Assembly (NCBI GenBank): GCA_009692345.1
Contig: SHZI01000005.1
Span: 1-55,677, forward strand
Source: Gammaproteobacteria bacterium
GTDB taxonomy: Bacteria; Pseudomonadota; Gammaproteobacteria; Steroidobacterales; GCA-2729495
DNA length: 55,677 nt
Direction: 5' to 3'
Part shown: positions 16,728-25,760 of the stretch, piece by piece
Layout: each line of letters begins with the position of its first letter
Position numbering within the stretch: the stretch's first letter is position 1
Position numbers and translations under genes: made by a program
Notes under the pieces: model-generated
The model's input: only the letters and a program-made list of their open reading frames with translations
The model's database searches: none
Told to the model about the DNA's origin: nothing

Positions 16728-17844
16728 CGCTGCACCCCCGGACTTCGGAGCGCGGCGCGCGACCCTCGAAGAGAAAAGACTTCCCGGGACGACCACAGGG
16801 GCAGCCGTCTGCGTGCACGATGCGTCCCAGGTCTTCGGTTAACACGCTGTGATTCGGGGCCGCCAGCGGGAGACAGCTGATCAGCTGGATCAGGCCAGAT
16901 TCGCCTGTTGGCGCTGGCGCGAGAGTGTCGCCGCGTCGTGTAATCACATCCGCCCAGTAGGGCACGTGTTTGTAGCCCTCGGAACAATCCGGGTACGGCA
17001 TGCCGATCTGCTCCACCGCCCCATAGAAGTCCACGACTCTGTCCGGGCGCAGGCCCCAGGGGCCCGAGACCACTCCATTAAACACCGGTTTGCCGACCGC
17101 GAGTTCCACGAGCTTCTTCCAGCCACCACTGTGGAGGAGCACCGAGTCCGGATGAGCTCGCGGCAGGTCCAGACTGGCCATCTGCCGGTGGGCGTTGTAA
17201 AGCATGAAAGTGAAGCCGTAGGCGATGAATGGAGCGTCGCCGATCTTGGCGAGAGCCCGGTGCAGGGCATCGGGATCAAGCTCTGGTCCGTCGCGGCCCT
17301 CGCGGAGTACAAAGTGGAATTCAGTTGCCAGGTGGGCAAGCGCCAGGATAGCTGCGCCCCGGGCACTGAAAGCCTTGGCGCCTCGCACCGTCTCTTCGAG
17401 GTCAAAAACAATGTACGGGCGGCGCTCTGCGCCGATGAAGTCGGTGAGGATGAGGTTGGCCGAACGGGACTGCCGCTTCCGGCTGGCCTTGTCGATGTAG
17501 ATTCTGGACGCCTGCGTCGACGTGGTTGCGGAGGACCGGACCACGGCCACCTCACCTGCGACTGACTTCAGGTCGTACTCCTTAAATACCGTAACGGGTA
17601 CAAACGGGTAGCGCTGTACGTAGTCACCGTCGCCGCCGCCATACTGCTCCCAGTCAGTCAGCAACCTCGCGTAGCCGGGACACCGCTCCCGGTGGTACTC
17701 CAGCAACTCCGCCAGTCTCGACGCAAGGAAAATGGCCTTCTCTGCGGCGGGCATGGCAAAGGGCGCCAGGCCCGGCACGAACAGCTGAAGTTCCGGGGCT
17801 GCGGCAGCCTGGCCAGGCACCGGCAGCTCTCCATTAGTGGCCAT
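16711..17844 (-). CDS. luxE-like: LuxE-like acyl-protein synthetase
   Basis: LuxE activates a fatty acid as acyl-AMP, takes it on a cysteine and hands it to LuxC. The 377-residue protein has an adenylation signature 'SSATTSTQASRI' (104-115), the 'FYGAVEQIG' block (273-281) comparable to the YGxTE motif of PaaK relatives, a CPCGR zinc-type motif (348-352), and a C-terminal RGC (Cys371) in the area where LuxE carries its acyl-accepting cysteine. Its length fits LuxE (about 370-380). It begins directly after the acyl-ligase stop (TGAATG) and overlaps the luxC-like start, so the three are tightly coupled. The substrate chain length cannot be inferred. Confidence 0.88.
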   Translation of the reverse strand: MATNGELPVPGQAAAAPELQLFVPGLAPFAMPAAEKAIFLASRLAELLEYHRERCPGYARLLTDWEQYGGGDGDYVQRYPFVPVTVFKEYDLKSVAGEVAVVRSSATTSTQASRIYIDKASRKRQSRSANLILTDFIGAERRPYIVFDLEETVRGAKAFSARGAAILALAHLATEFHFVLREGRDGPELDPDALHRALAKIGDAPFIAYGFTFMLYNAHRQMASLDLPRAHPDSVLLHSGGWKKLVELAVGKPVFNGVVSGPWGLRPDRVVDFYGAVEQIGMPYPDCSEGYKHVPYWADVITRRGDTLAPAPTGESGLIQLISCLPLAAPNHSVLTEDLGRIVHADGCPCGRPGKSFLFEGRAPRSEVRGCSDVPRR

Positions 17845-19272
17845 TCAGGTGATCTCCCGCACTGCGAGACTGGAATCGTTCGGCGAGAGGCGGGATCTCT
17901 GGAGCTTGCCATTGGCTGTCATCGGAAACTCTGTAACCTCGAAATATCGGCTCGGCACCTTGGCTGCCGGGAGTCGGCTCGACAAGAACTCGACAAGCAC
18001 CCTGCGCAGGGTGGGCTGCCGTAACTTGATGTACGCCGCGGCCACCATACCCCGCTGAGCGTCCTCGAGGCCACTGATGGCACAGGCTTCCACGTTCGCG
18101 TGCGTAGCAAGTACCCGCTCGATCTCGAGAGGTGCCACCTTCTCGCCCCCTACATTGAAGACGTCATCGCGCCGCCCCACGACGTAAAGGTAGCCACACT
18201 TCAGGTAACCCAGGTCTGCCGAGAGCAGGAGGCCGTCAGAGGTAAATGCGGCCGCAGTTGCCTTGGGATCATTCAGATAGCCTGCGAACACGTTGGGGCC
18301 CCGGACGGCGATGATTCCCTGTTCGCCATCCGGCAGTGTGGCGAGAGTGACCTCATCCAGCACCCGGATCTCCAGCCCTGCGATTGGCCGGCCACAAGTA
18401 GGCTCCCCGAATTTTGGGTCGTCGTCCCGAATAAAGGACACCCGTGGTGTCGCCTCGGTCATGCCGTAGTTGTCGAAGAACACCGCACTGGGAAAGATCT
18501 GCCGGATTTCGGGCAGGAGGCCCCGGTCCATTGCAGCGCCAGCCGAACAGATGACGCGGACCGCTGGCATTGAAATTGGTGTCAGACGGCGCATCGTGCA
18601 GAGTGCCTGGTAAGTGGTAGGCACACCGCAGAAAGTCTGCAATTCGAGTTCGTTGACCGCGCGCGCAAACTTTAAGGGATTGCGCAGACTGGCAAACAGG
18701 CGGCTGCGACCCCCCACAGCAAACATGCAGAACAACTGGGAGAGCAGCGCGTAGCTGTAGTGCAGAGGGAGGACTATCGCTGCCGATGGGTAGTCTTGGT
18801 AGTTCAGGTAAGCCCCGATCGCCTGAACAGAGTGCGCAAGGTTCGACTGGGAGACCACGACGCCCTTCGGCACACCGCTGGTTCCGGAAGTGAATAACAC
18901 CAGCGCCGGCAAAGCGGCGTCCCGCCTGTCGAGACCGGGGCCACGGTGGGCCTCTGCCTCGTCAACGGTGACGAGCGCCCAGTCGCCACAGGGTTCAGCC
19001 AGCTGACTGATCAGAGCCTCCGGCGCCAGGGGATCGATCGGGACAGCCACGTTGCCGCTATAGGCAATCGCACACAACAGGCGCACAAAACCCACCGTGC
19101 GTTCGGCCGGCAGGAGCAGAAAGCGGCCGGTGCCAAAGCGCCGCGTCAGCCCCGAGGCAACGACCTGGGCCTCGTCTCGGAGTTGGCCGTAGGTCACCGC
19201 CCGCTCGTCGTCTACCAGTGCGATGCGCGAGGGATCTGCGGCGTCGAGCCAGTCTAGGAAGTGACCCGGCAC
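17845..19272 (-). CDS. AMP-dependent acyl ligase (ANL superfamily)
   Basis: The 475-residue adenylate-forming enzyme has the A3 P-loop LFTSGTSGVPKG (127-138), A5 NYGMTEATP (268-276), a modified A7/A8 (SADLGY ... VVGRRDDVFNVGGEKV, where TGD is usual) and the A10 lysine in PMTANGK (about 450-456). It would load a carboxylic acid onto CoA or onto the ACP encoded two genes later. It starts with GTG at 19272, overlapping the alcohol dehydrogenase gene by 19 bp. Having both an ANL ligase and a LuxE in one operon is redundant unless the ligase charges the ACP or acts on a different acid. A ligase (TIGR03098) also occurs in exosortase-A loci; whether this is that subfamily needs a profile search. Confidence 0.9.
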   Translation of the reverse strand: MPGHFLDWLDAADPSRIALVDDERAVTYGQLRDEAQVVASGLTRRFGTGRFLLLPAERTVGFVRLLCAIAYSGNVAVPIDPLAPEALISQLAEPCGDWALVTVDEAEAHRGPGLDRRDAALPALVLFTSGTSGVPKGVVVSQSNLAHSVQAIGAYLNYQDYPSAAIVLPLHYSYALLSQLFCMFAVGGRSRLFASLRNPLKFARAVNELELQTFCGVPTTYQALCTMRRLTPISMPAVRVICSAGAAMDRGLLPEIRQIFPSAVFFDNYGMTEATPRVSFIRDDDPKFGEPTCGRPIAGLEIRVLDEVTLATLPDGEQGIIAVRGPNVFAGYLNDPKATAAAFTSDGLLLSADLGYLKCGYLYVVGRRDDVFNVGGEKVAPLEIERVLATHANVEACAISGLEDAQRGMVAAAYIKLRQPTLRRVLVEFLSSRLPAAKVPSRYFEVTEFPMTANGKLQRSRLSPNDSSLAVREIT

Positions 19273-20411
19273 AGCCCCTCCACCGTCTGCTGTACACCCG
19301 TCAGGTAGGTCAGCAGTTCCTGGCTGTTCTCAGGCCGGCGGGGGTTCGATCGGATCGCAACATCCTGTTGCATGCGAGCCGCCACGGCACGGCGGTAGGC
19401 CTCGTCTCCAAGCCGCCAGACCGCGGAGTCGGGGGCGATGCCGGCCAGAGCATCAGCCACAACGGGCTTCACCCTTTCGGCCAGTTCGTTAACGTCCCGC
19501 AAACCGAGCCGCTTAAGCAAACCAGTCATCTGGGCTGTGCCGCCGTTGAAGCGCAACCCATCGAGGAGACCACTGGCGTTGGCCTGCCCGTGGGGCACAC
19601 CATCCATGGCCAGAGCATGGGCAGCCGCGTGCACCACACCTACAGAGCAGTTGGCTGCAGCCACACCGCCCAGGAAGCTTGCCTCAAGCAGCCGTTCCAG
19701 TCGGCTTGGCGATGGCGGTGCCGAGTAGTGGGCGAGGATCGTGTGCAGCGCGCTGATGGCCGCCTCTTTCCCAAGAGGGACCGGGACCAGGGACAGGAAA
19801 CCTTCAATGGCATGACTGAGTGCGTCACACAAAAAGCCCGCCAACTGGGCGCGACCGAGACTCTCCAGGAAGCGTGCGTCGAGGACGACGCGATCAGCCA
19901 TGAAAAATGGCGTGACCACTGCGCTCTTCGCACCCCCGGGCAACTGGAACACTGCGACGTCCGCCGCCTCGGCTCCGGTACCGCAGGTGGTGGGAACCAG
20001 CCAGAATCTGGGGCGGGCGGAGCCCGGATCCTGACTGCGGAGCTGGCCGGTCAGGGGGTCGAGCAGCCCGGCCTGGGTGGCCCATGCGAGGCGGGCCCAG
20101 TCGAGCACCGAACCGCCGCCGATTGCCACCAGTTGTCGAGCCGGGTGGCGGTCAAGAAACCGGGCCGCGGCGGTAACACCCGCGGCATCAGGCTCGCCAG
20201 GTGCCTTGGTGAGATGATTTTCCGGCCCGAGGCGGACGCCAGCACGGTCGAGTACCCGGGCGATCAGCGCCGTGGCTGCCGGCGCAGCCGTCGTCAGAAA
20301 CACCATTTCCGACACTCCCGGGTCCTCGGCCAGGACGCGCAGAGACCCCGTGCCGCTGGTCACTGACGCGGCGTGGCGGAAGACAGGAAAAGTTAACTTT
20401 ATCTTGGCCAT
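19254..20411 (-). CDS. Iron-containing alcohol dehydrogenase
   Basis: The 385-residue group III (Fe-type) dehydrogenase has NAD(P) motif GGGSVLDWAR (about 97-106), 'VPTTCGTGAEAADVAVF', and metal ligands expected in 'FLCDALSHAIEGF' (Asp, His) and 'HAAAHALAMDGVPHGQAN' (two His). It would interconvert an aldehyde and an alcohol. As the first enzyme of the acyl-reduction cassette, it could reduce the LuxC-made aldehyde to a fatty alcohol, or supply another small aldehyde. A TAGAAT box (20435-20430, minus) lies just upstream but has no convincing -35. The gene starts 97 bp after the Kelch protein gene. Confidence 0.92.
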   Translation of the reverse strand: MAKIKLTFPVFRHAASVTSGTGSLRVLAEDPGVSEMVFLTTAAPAATALIARVLDRAGVRLGPENHLTKAPGEPDAAGVTAAARFLDRHPARQLVAIGGGSVLDWARLAWATQAGLLDPLTGQLRSQDPGSARPRFWLVPTTCGTGAEAADVAVFQLPGGAKSAVVTPFFMADRVVLDARFLESLGRAQLAGFLCDALSHAIEGFLSLVPVPLGKEAAISALHTILAHYSAPPSPSRLERLLEASFLGGVAAANCSVGVVHAAAHALAMDGVPHGQANASGLLDGLRFNGGTAQMTGLLKRLGLRDVNELAERVKPVVADALAGIAPDSAVWRLGDEAYRRAVAARMQQDVAIRSNPRRPENSQELLTYLTGVQQTVEGLCRVTS

Positions 20412-20508
20412 ACACGCTATCCGGTGTGCATTCTAGCAGTCCGGGTGCCGGGCTTAATGTGACGCCATCTGCCATCTACCGGGGCACCGACCGGGGCCAG
20501 AATGCTCC

Positions 20509-21717
20509 CTAACGACCGAGACGCAGCGCCCAGACCCTCGTGGGCTCACTCTCGAAAAAGCTCCCGCTCACCAGGACAAACACGTCCAGCTTCGGCGAGT
20601 ACACCAGGGTGTAGTTAATCTCCAGCGGCGGCAGGTCAGCCCCCTCGATCCTGAGCCAGCGGTCACGACCATAGTCGTAGAGGCAAGTGATGTTGCGCCA
20701 GCCAGCTACGTCGGGGGGCAAGACCAGGGTCATCCCGCGCGAGGAATCGTAGGCGGCCGGGAAGTAGTGGCCTCCGCCTGCAGGACAGAGATCGCCGCCC
20801 GGCGAGCGCCGCTGCCACTCGCCGCGCTGCCCGGGCACCGACCCAGGTTTATAGACCCAGACATCTCCGGCACCGAGTGGCCTGCCAAACACCAGCATCA
20901 CGCCATGCCGACTGTCGAACTCCGCATTGAACCAGCCCCAGTGGTGCGTCTCCGACGTCGCCAGCTGCCACTCGCGGCGGTCTGGCCCGAGTTCCCAGAC
21001 ACCGATCCGGGGCAGTTCGTCTTCGCCGCCCAGGCGCACGAATGGCGTGGCAACAGCCGTGGATGAGTACGCAATGACGGTGTTCCGCAGCGGATCGTAG
21101 ACGGCGCCGGCGGCAAAGAAGTTGGGCAACCCGTCCTGCAACTCCGGCGCCATTCGCCACTGCCGATTCTCGAGCGCGTACGTCCAGGCCGGATCGGTCT
21201 GGGCACCGGGTGCCGGAACGAAGCTGTGCTTGGCGCCAGAAAAGACCATGACCGAATCAGCCGACAGGTCATAGATCATCGCGTCGTAGATGTGCATTGG
21301 CCAGGGCTGCAGTTGCTGGAGCCCTGCCACCCTGCGTCCCTTGGCGTCCGTGCGCATGGCGTAAGGGGGCGACGGCGGCTGGTGTCCGATCCACCTAAGG
21401 TCTCGCAGGCGCAGCTCGTAGATCGCGTTATCGAAACTCACCAGGTGCTCATCGGCACCGAACAGAATCAGACTGTCCCGGGATTGGTCGTAAACGGACC
21501 CCGAATGACTCCACCTGAATGGGGGTGCCGGGCCCAGCGTCACCGGCATCTCGATCCAGCGATTAACGGGCAGCTTGAGTTCCCAACCGGTGCGGAGAGC
21601 CGCTGGCTGCGTGCGCAGAGCTTCCAGATCGACGCTGGCTGTCAGTGCCGCGCCCAGGGCAAGGCAGGCCAGCACCACTGCATATACGGACCACGCCGGA
21701 ACTCTTTTACCGTCCAC
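20509..21717 (-). CDS. Membrane-anchored Kelch-type beta-propeller protein
   Basis: The 402-residue protein has one N-terminal hydrophobic segment (about 10-28, signal anchor), then about six repeats of a Kelch-like blade. The recurring pattern is 'x-YD-x-x-R/K-x-x-hydrophobic-x-x-F/G' ending in an aromatic 'W': HSGSVYDQSRDSLILFG, YDAMIYDLSADSVMVFSG, AAGAVYDPLRNTVIAYSS, WFNAEFDSRHGVMLVFG, FPAAYDSSRGMTLVLP and NYTLVYSPKLDVFVLVSG. A propeller in the periplasm is predicted, perhaps sugar-binding or a scaffold. No galactose-oxidase catalytic Cys-Tyr pair is evident. It is 12 bases after the downstream end of the TRAP-like gene, so the two are likely co-transcribed and functionally paired. Confidence 0.7.
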   Translation of the reverse strand: MDGKRVPAWSVYAVVLACLALGAALTASVDLEALRTQPAALRTGWELKLPVNRWIEMPVTLGPAPPFRWSHSGSVYDQSRDSLILFGADEHLVSFDNAIYELRLRDLRWIGHQPPSPPYAMRTDAKGRRVAGLQQLQPWPMHIYDAMIYDLSADSVMVFSGAKHSFVPAPGAQTDPAWTYALENRQWRMAPELQDGLPNFFAAGAVYDPLRNTVIAYSSTAVATPFVRLGGEDELPRIGVWELGPDRREWQLATSETHHWGWFNAEFDSRHGVMLVFGRPLGAGDVWVYKPGSVPGQRGEWQRRSPGGDLCPAGGGHYFPAAYDSSRGMTLVLPPDVAGWRNITCLYDYGRDRWLRIEGADLPPLEINYTLVYSPKLDVFVLVSGSFFESEPTRVWALRLGR

Positions 21718-21729
21718 TGTCCTGCCCGC

Positions 21730-23253
21730 CTACCAGAAGTGCGCCAGACGCGCGAAGGTCAGGGCCCAGGCCGGTGCTGCGAGTAGTGCGAGGGCCGCCA
21801 GCAGGGCCGCCAGCAGGGCCAGGACACTGGCCGGGTCCCGCGGCCGCCGGACAGCAGCGACGGCCTCTGCCAGTCCGGAACCGAGCGCCACGACCATCAC
21901 CACCCAGGGAAGGGTGCCGCCCAGGGCCGTCAGCGCCGGGACGGCGACCGGCAACACCAGCACGGCCGTGGCCGGTGCCCGCAGCCACCGCCCAAGGATC
22001 AACATCACCGCCAGCAGCGCCCACCCGATCAGCGCCGGACCGACGCCCAGCGCGACAACCCCTTGGGCTATAGCCTGCTGCCAGCCCAGCAGCCCCGCGG
22101 CCGCGAACAGCAATGCACCGGCAAACACCCAGAGCGTGGCAGTCCCCAGGCCGTGCAGTGCGGGACCAGTGGTCCGCACCATGACGCCCCATGCTCGATA
22201 CCAGCCAAAGCGCAGGACGCAGCCGGCGAGAATCATTAGGACCAAAAGTGCAGCTGCTTCGACGGGCCGTGCAAAACCAAAAAGCACCAGCGCGGCGCTC
22301 AGGGCGAGCGCAGCAACCAGCAGCAACGTCGGCAAGTAATGCCCGGCTGCCTGTACCTTAGCGCCCCGTCGGCGAAGCACGGGCAACAACGCCACTGCGG
22401 CCGGGGCGGTGGCGATCAGGAGCGGAACGACCGTTCCCGCCCACAACGTCGCCAGCCTGACACCAGCCACGAGTCCCAGCAGATAGAGCAGAAAGCCGAA
22501 GGGCACTAGGGAGCGCGCCAGGTGCCGGACGGAATCCGGGAGCAGGGCTACCTGGACAGATTGCGGGCCGGGGCGCTCTTCGGCTGCGCCAACCTGCCAG
22601 AGCGCCAGGGCGATGCCTGTAAATGCCAGCGCACCGAAGTCGCTCCCGGCAACGATGTTCCAGGCGAACTGGGGCATCGACAGGTAGCCTTCGTCGCCTG
22701 AACCAAAGACCAGGAGCCCTGCAGCCACCGTGATCACCAGTGCCGGCAACCAGGTCGAGCCTGGCGGCGGAAACCCCAACAGGGTCGTTTCCCCCGCAGC
22801 GCTCGGGCTGACTGCAGTTCGGCGTGTTGGCCAAGCCAGCAGTGCGCGGATCACTGCCAGGCTGGCAGCGATAGTCGCAAGACTCAGCGGCAGGAGTAAC
22901 GAGAAATCGGGGTGAAAAGCGGAGCGGCCAGCAGCAAGATTTCCTCCCAGTTGCTGCCCGACCAGGGTGACCGCAAGCGTCAGGGGCGCTAGCAACAGCG
23001 CGGCCCTTCCCACCCACCCGGTGCCCGCCTGAGGCACCGCAACAAGTCCGAGGGTGAAGAAGCCCGCGACAGCCACCAGAACCGCCACGGGCTCCAGCCA
23101 TTTATGCATTACGTTCAGGCCGAGGGACTGGCGAAAGACCCACTCGGCGATGGCCCCGCCGACCCCCAGGAAGATGCCCAGCGCAGCGATGCTAACGATC
23201 AAGGCAACCGTCAGTGCATCAAGCCTCGCGAGGACTGTCATGGGGCGTGGCAT
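21730..23253 (-). CDS. Polytopic membrane protein with TRAP DctM-like features
   Basis: This 507-residue protein is nearly all hydrophobic, with about 14 segments. In the second half 'FARPVEAAALLVLMILAGCV' recalls the TPTEAAA block of TRAP large permeases (DctM), and 'LAVMLILGRWLRAPATAVLVLP' recalls the following LGMFMDxxAAILILxP helix. No DctP binding-protein gene is adjacent, and the usual first-half DctM signatures are weak. I chose the ATG at 23253 because upstream codons back to 23613 encode a polar, non-membrane sequence lying over the divergent gene. It heads the minus-strand run that continues into the Kelch protein and the acyl-reductase operon. A role in moving a small anion or a glycan modification precursor is a guess. 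Confidence 0.5.
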   Translation of the reverse strand: MPRPMTVLARLDALTVALIVSIAALGIFLGVGGAIAEWVFRQSLGLNVMHKWLEPVAVLVAVAGFFTLGLVAVPQAGTGWVGRAALLLAPLTLAVTLVGQQLGGNLAAGRSAFHPDFSLLLPLSLATIAASLAVIRALLAWPTRRTAVSPSAAGETTLLGFPPPGSTWLPALVITVAAGLLVFGSGDEGYLSMPQFAWNIVAGSDFGALAFTGIALALWQVGAAEERPGPQSVQVALLPDSVRHLARSLVPFGFLLYLLGLVAGVRLATLWAGTVVPLLIATAPAAVALLPVLRRRGAKVQAAGHYLPTLLLVAALALSAALVLFGFARPVEAAALLVLMILAGCVLRFGWYRAWGVMVRTTGPALHGLGTATLWVFAGALLFAAAGLLGWQQAIAQGVVALGVGPALIGWALLAVMLILGRWLRAPATAVLVLPVAVPALTALGGTLPWVVMVVALGSGLAEAVAAVRRPRDPASVLALLAALLAALALLAAPAWALTFARLAHFW

Positions 23254-23361
23254 CGGAGCTTCCGGGCTGCCCTGCTGGCAGGCTGGTGAGGGGCAAGGGG
23301 CTTTCGGGTCTGTGAGGCTATCGACGGGCCACCATACCTCCCCATGGTATCGTCCTGAATC

Positions 23362-24402
23362 ATGCATTCCCAGCCAACATTCATGCTCACCAGCCGGGAA
23401 AACGTCCAGCTGGCAGCCGGTCATCCTCCCATCCTGGTGCTCGTGGTAGATACTGAGGAGGAGTTTAACTGGGGGCAACCCTTCGACCGACGGGCCGACG
23501 CCGTCACCGCGATGCGGGAGATCCACCGGTTCCAGGAACTCTGCGACGGATTCAAGGTTCATCCCTGCTACGTTGTCGACTACCCGGTGGGCGCCAAAGC
23601 AGAGGGCTATCAACCGCTACAGGCGGCCGCGGCAGATGGCCGCTGTGAGATTGGCGCGCACCTGCACCCTTGGGTGAATCCGCCGTTTACCGAGGAAGTA
23701 AACGCACGCAACTCCTACCCGGGCAACCTGCCGCGGGAGATCGAGCGGGCGAAGTGCGCAGAGCTCCGCGACCAGATTGCAAAGACTTTCGGGACCGCTC
23801 CGCTGACCTACAAGGCGGGACGCTATGGCATCGGCCCGAACACTCCGCAGATTCTCAGTGAACTCGGCTTCCTCATTGACCTGAGCCCGGCACCGGGCTT
23901 CAGCTACGTGGGTGATGGCGGCCCTGACTTCACCCACCACCCAGTGGGCCCGTACCGGTTCGGCGAGCAGGATGACCTGCTGTGCCTGCCCTGCACGGGG
24001 GGCTTCACAGGGGCACTGCCGCCCGGCGCCGCTGCGTCGGCGTTCATGCTTGGCGCCCGCCCGCCCTTCCGGGGCCTGCGCTGGCGTGGCATTTTGTCCC
24101 GACTGAACCTGGCTCGCCAGGGACGGTTGTCCCCGGAGGGCTACACGCTGGCACAGAACAGGGCGTTGACCGACACGCTTCTTGCCCGGGGCATCAGGGT
24201 GTTTAACTACAGCTTCCACAGCCCCACCCTCAAGGCAGGCTGCACCAGCTATACCCGGACGACCGCCGACGTCGATGCGTTCCTGAGTCAGATCCGGAAT
24301 TACATCGACTATTTCCTGAACGTCATCGGCGGCGTCGTATTGCGTCCGCTTGAGGTACGGGAGATTCTCCTCCGGCCTGCCCTCGCAGCCAGGAAGCAGT
24401 AA
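23362..24402 (+). CDS. WalW-like polysaccharide deacetylase family protein
   Basis: The 346-residue protein has a NodB-type fold. The metal/catalytic Asp motif appears as 'VLVVDTEEEFNWGQ' (about 27-38), the HxH metal site as 'EIGAHLHPWVNPPF' (about 96-109), an Arg motif as 'YKAGRYGIGP' and a C-terminal catalytic His in 'NYSFHSPTL'. These features match the WalW-type polysaccharide deacetylases rather than peptidoglycan deacetylases. No signal peptide is seen, so it may act in the cytoplasm, perhaps on a lipid-linked sugar. The ATG at 23383 is an alternative start. Its stop overlaps the next start (TAATG), giving a two-gene operon with the O-antigen ligase-like gene. Confidence 0.75.
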   Translation: MHSQPTFMLTSRENVQLAAGHPPILVLVVDTEEEFNWGQPFDRRADAVTAMREIHRFQELCDGFKVHPCYVVDYPVGAKAEGYQPLQAAAADGRCEIGAHLHPWVNPPFTEEVNARNSYPGNLPREIERAKCAELRDQIAKTFGTAPLTYKAGRYGIGPNTPQILSELGFLIDLSPAPGFSYVGDGGPDFTHHPVGPYRFGEQDDLLCLPCTGGFTGALPPGAAASAFMLGARPPFRGLRWRGILSRLNLARQGRLSPEGYTLAQNRALTDTLLARGIRVFNYSFHSPTLKAGCTSYTRTTADVDAFLSQIRNYIDYFLNVIGGVVLRPLEVREILLRPALAARKQ

Positions 24403-25760
24403 TGTCCGTCACAGCCCTTGTCTTTCTCGCTGTCTACTTCTCGGGAATCGTCCTTGCGGTGTTCAAGCACCCCCGGTTCGGCCTGTACGCGTACTTATTC
24501 GCCTTTTACGTCCACCCACCGGGGGCGTGGTGGCGAGATGACGTTCCGGATCTGCGCTGGGCGCTGATAGCTGGCCTGATCACGCTGATAACCACCGTGC
24601 GATTGGCCAGCGACCAGCAGAAGGCCCCCTGGTATCGCACGGGTGGTGGCGCGTTTATCGTCGCCTATGTGGCCTGGATGGTTATACAGGGGCTGTGGGC
24701 CATCAGCCCGTACCATACCGAGGGCGTGGAACTCTACGCCAAGTACATCATCCTCTTTTACCTGATCTACAAGCTGGTCGATACCGAGGAAGAGATGCGC
24801 AACTTCTTCCTGGTGCACGTCATCGGCTGCGCCTATCTGGGCTGGCTGGCCTACGGCAAGACCTTCCGTGGCCGCCTCGAAGGCGTGGGTGGACCGGGTA
24901 TCGACGATGCCAACACCCTCGGTATGCACATGTCCACCGCCGCAGTCTTCGGCGCAGCTCTGCTGCTGCGAGGTGGCCGCAATGTTCGCCTGCTCGTCGT
25001 CGCAGCCATGCCCTTGATTCTCAATACCGTGGTACTCACCGGGAGCCGGGGTGCATTTGTCGGTCTTCTGGCAGGCGGCATCAGCGTGTTTTTCTGCAAA
25101 CCGGCCGCGAGGAAGGCGGTGGTCTATGCACTTGGCGGGCTCGCCGTCACGCTGATGATCATTCTGTCTCCACCCGATTTCATAGCCCGCATGCAAACCA
25201 TTACGGTGGCAGCAGAGAATCCCGCGGAGCGTGACGAATCCGCAGATATCCGCCTCGAACTGGCGAAAGCCCAGCTCAGGATGTTCGCGGATCATCCACT
25301 GGGCGTCGGACATCACGGCACCCGCGCCCTCGCCCCCGCCTACCTTGATGAGAGCCTGCTCACGGCAAACAGGCATGGCGGCAACGGTGCGGAACTCACC
25401 CGGGGATCCCACAACACCCTGCTTGCCGTCATGGTGGACCAGGGCGTCGTCGGACTCCTGATCTACGGAGTGATGCTTCTGTGGGCTGCCCGTACTCTCA
25501 TCAGGCTCAGGCGCATGGACGCGGACGGCCTGCCCTACAACCTGGCAGCCTACCGGATGTCCCTGGCCGGAGCGCTCACGATGATCCTCGTGGCAGGCAT
25601 GTTTTCGAACTACATCAAGGCTGAAATTACGATCTGGTGCGTGGCGCTGCTGGCTGCACTGCAGGCTCAGGGCCTCGCTGCGGTCGGTGCTCCGCTTGCC
25701 GCCCGGGAGACCTCAGCCCCGGCCGCTGCGCCGGGCTACGCGCAGCAGAAGAACGCCTGA
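24402..25760 (+). CDS. O-antigen ligase/polymerase (Wzy/WaaL family, exosortase-A-locus type)
   Basis: This 452-residue polytopic membrane protein has about 10-12 segments. The large periplasmic loop typical of the family lies at about 270-345 ('AENPAERDESADIRLELAKAQ', then 'HPLGVGHHG' and 'GSHNTLLAVMVDQGVVGLL'). The N-terminal 'YLFAFYVHPPGAWWRDDVP' resembles the DUF5935 start of the putative O-glycosylation ligase of exosortase-A loci (TIGR03097). It would polymerise repeat units or transfer glycan to protein or lipid in the periplasm. It is translationally coupled to the WalW-like gene. The final 48 bp overlap the 3' end of the transglutaminase-like gene on the other strand. Confidence 0.87.
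   Translation: MSVTALVFLAVYFSGIVLAVFKHPRFGLYAYLFAFYVHPPGAWWRDDVPDLRWALIAGLITLITTVRLASDQQKAPWYRTGGGAFIVAYVAWMVIQGLWAISPYHTEGVELYAKYIILFYLIYKLVDTEEEMRNFFLVHVIGCAYLGWLAYGKTFRGRLEGVGGPGIDDANTLGMHMSTAAVFGAALLLRGGRNVRLLVVAAMPLILNTVVLTGSRGAFVGLLAGGISVFFCKPAARKAVVYALGGLAVTLMIILSPPDFIARMQTITVAAENPAERDESADIRLELAKAQLRMFADHPLGVGHHGTRALAPAYLDESLLTANRHGGNGAELTRGSHNTLLAVMVDQGVVGLLIYGVMLLWAARTLIRLRRMDADGLPYNLAAYRMSLAGALTMILVAGMFSNYIKAEITIWCVALLAALQAQGLAAVGAPLAARETSAPAAAPGYAQQKNA

Noticed and set aside
15459-17844. Bioluminescence operon
   Set aside because: LuxC- and LuxE-like genes are present but luxA/luxB, luxD and flavin reductase genes are not; the neighbours are EPS genes.
19218-20366. Long open frames antisense to real genes (for example here, 48441-49649 and 52470-54272 on the plus strand)
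   Set aside because: They lie opposite well-supported genes of a GC-rich genome. Their products are Arg/His/Gln/Pro-rich with no domain pattern, so they are coding-strand shadows.
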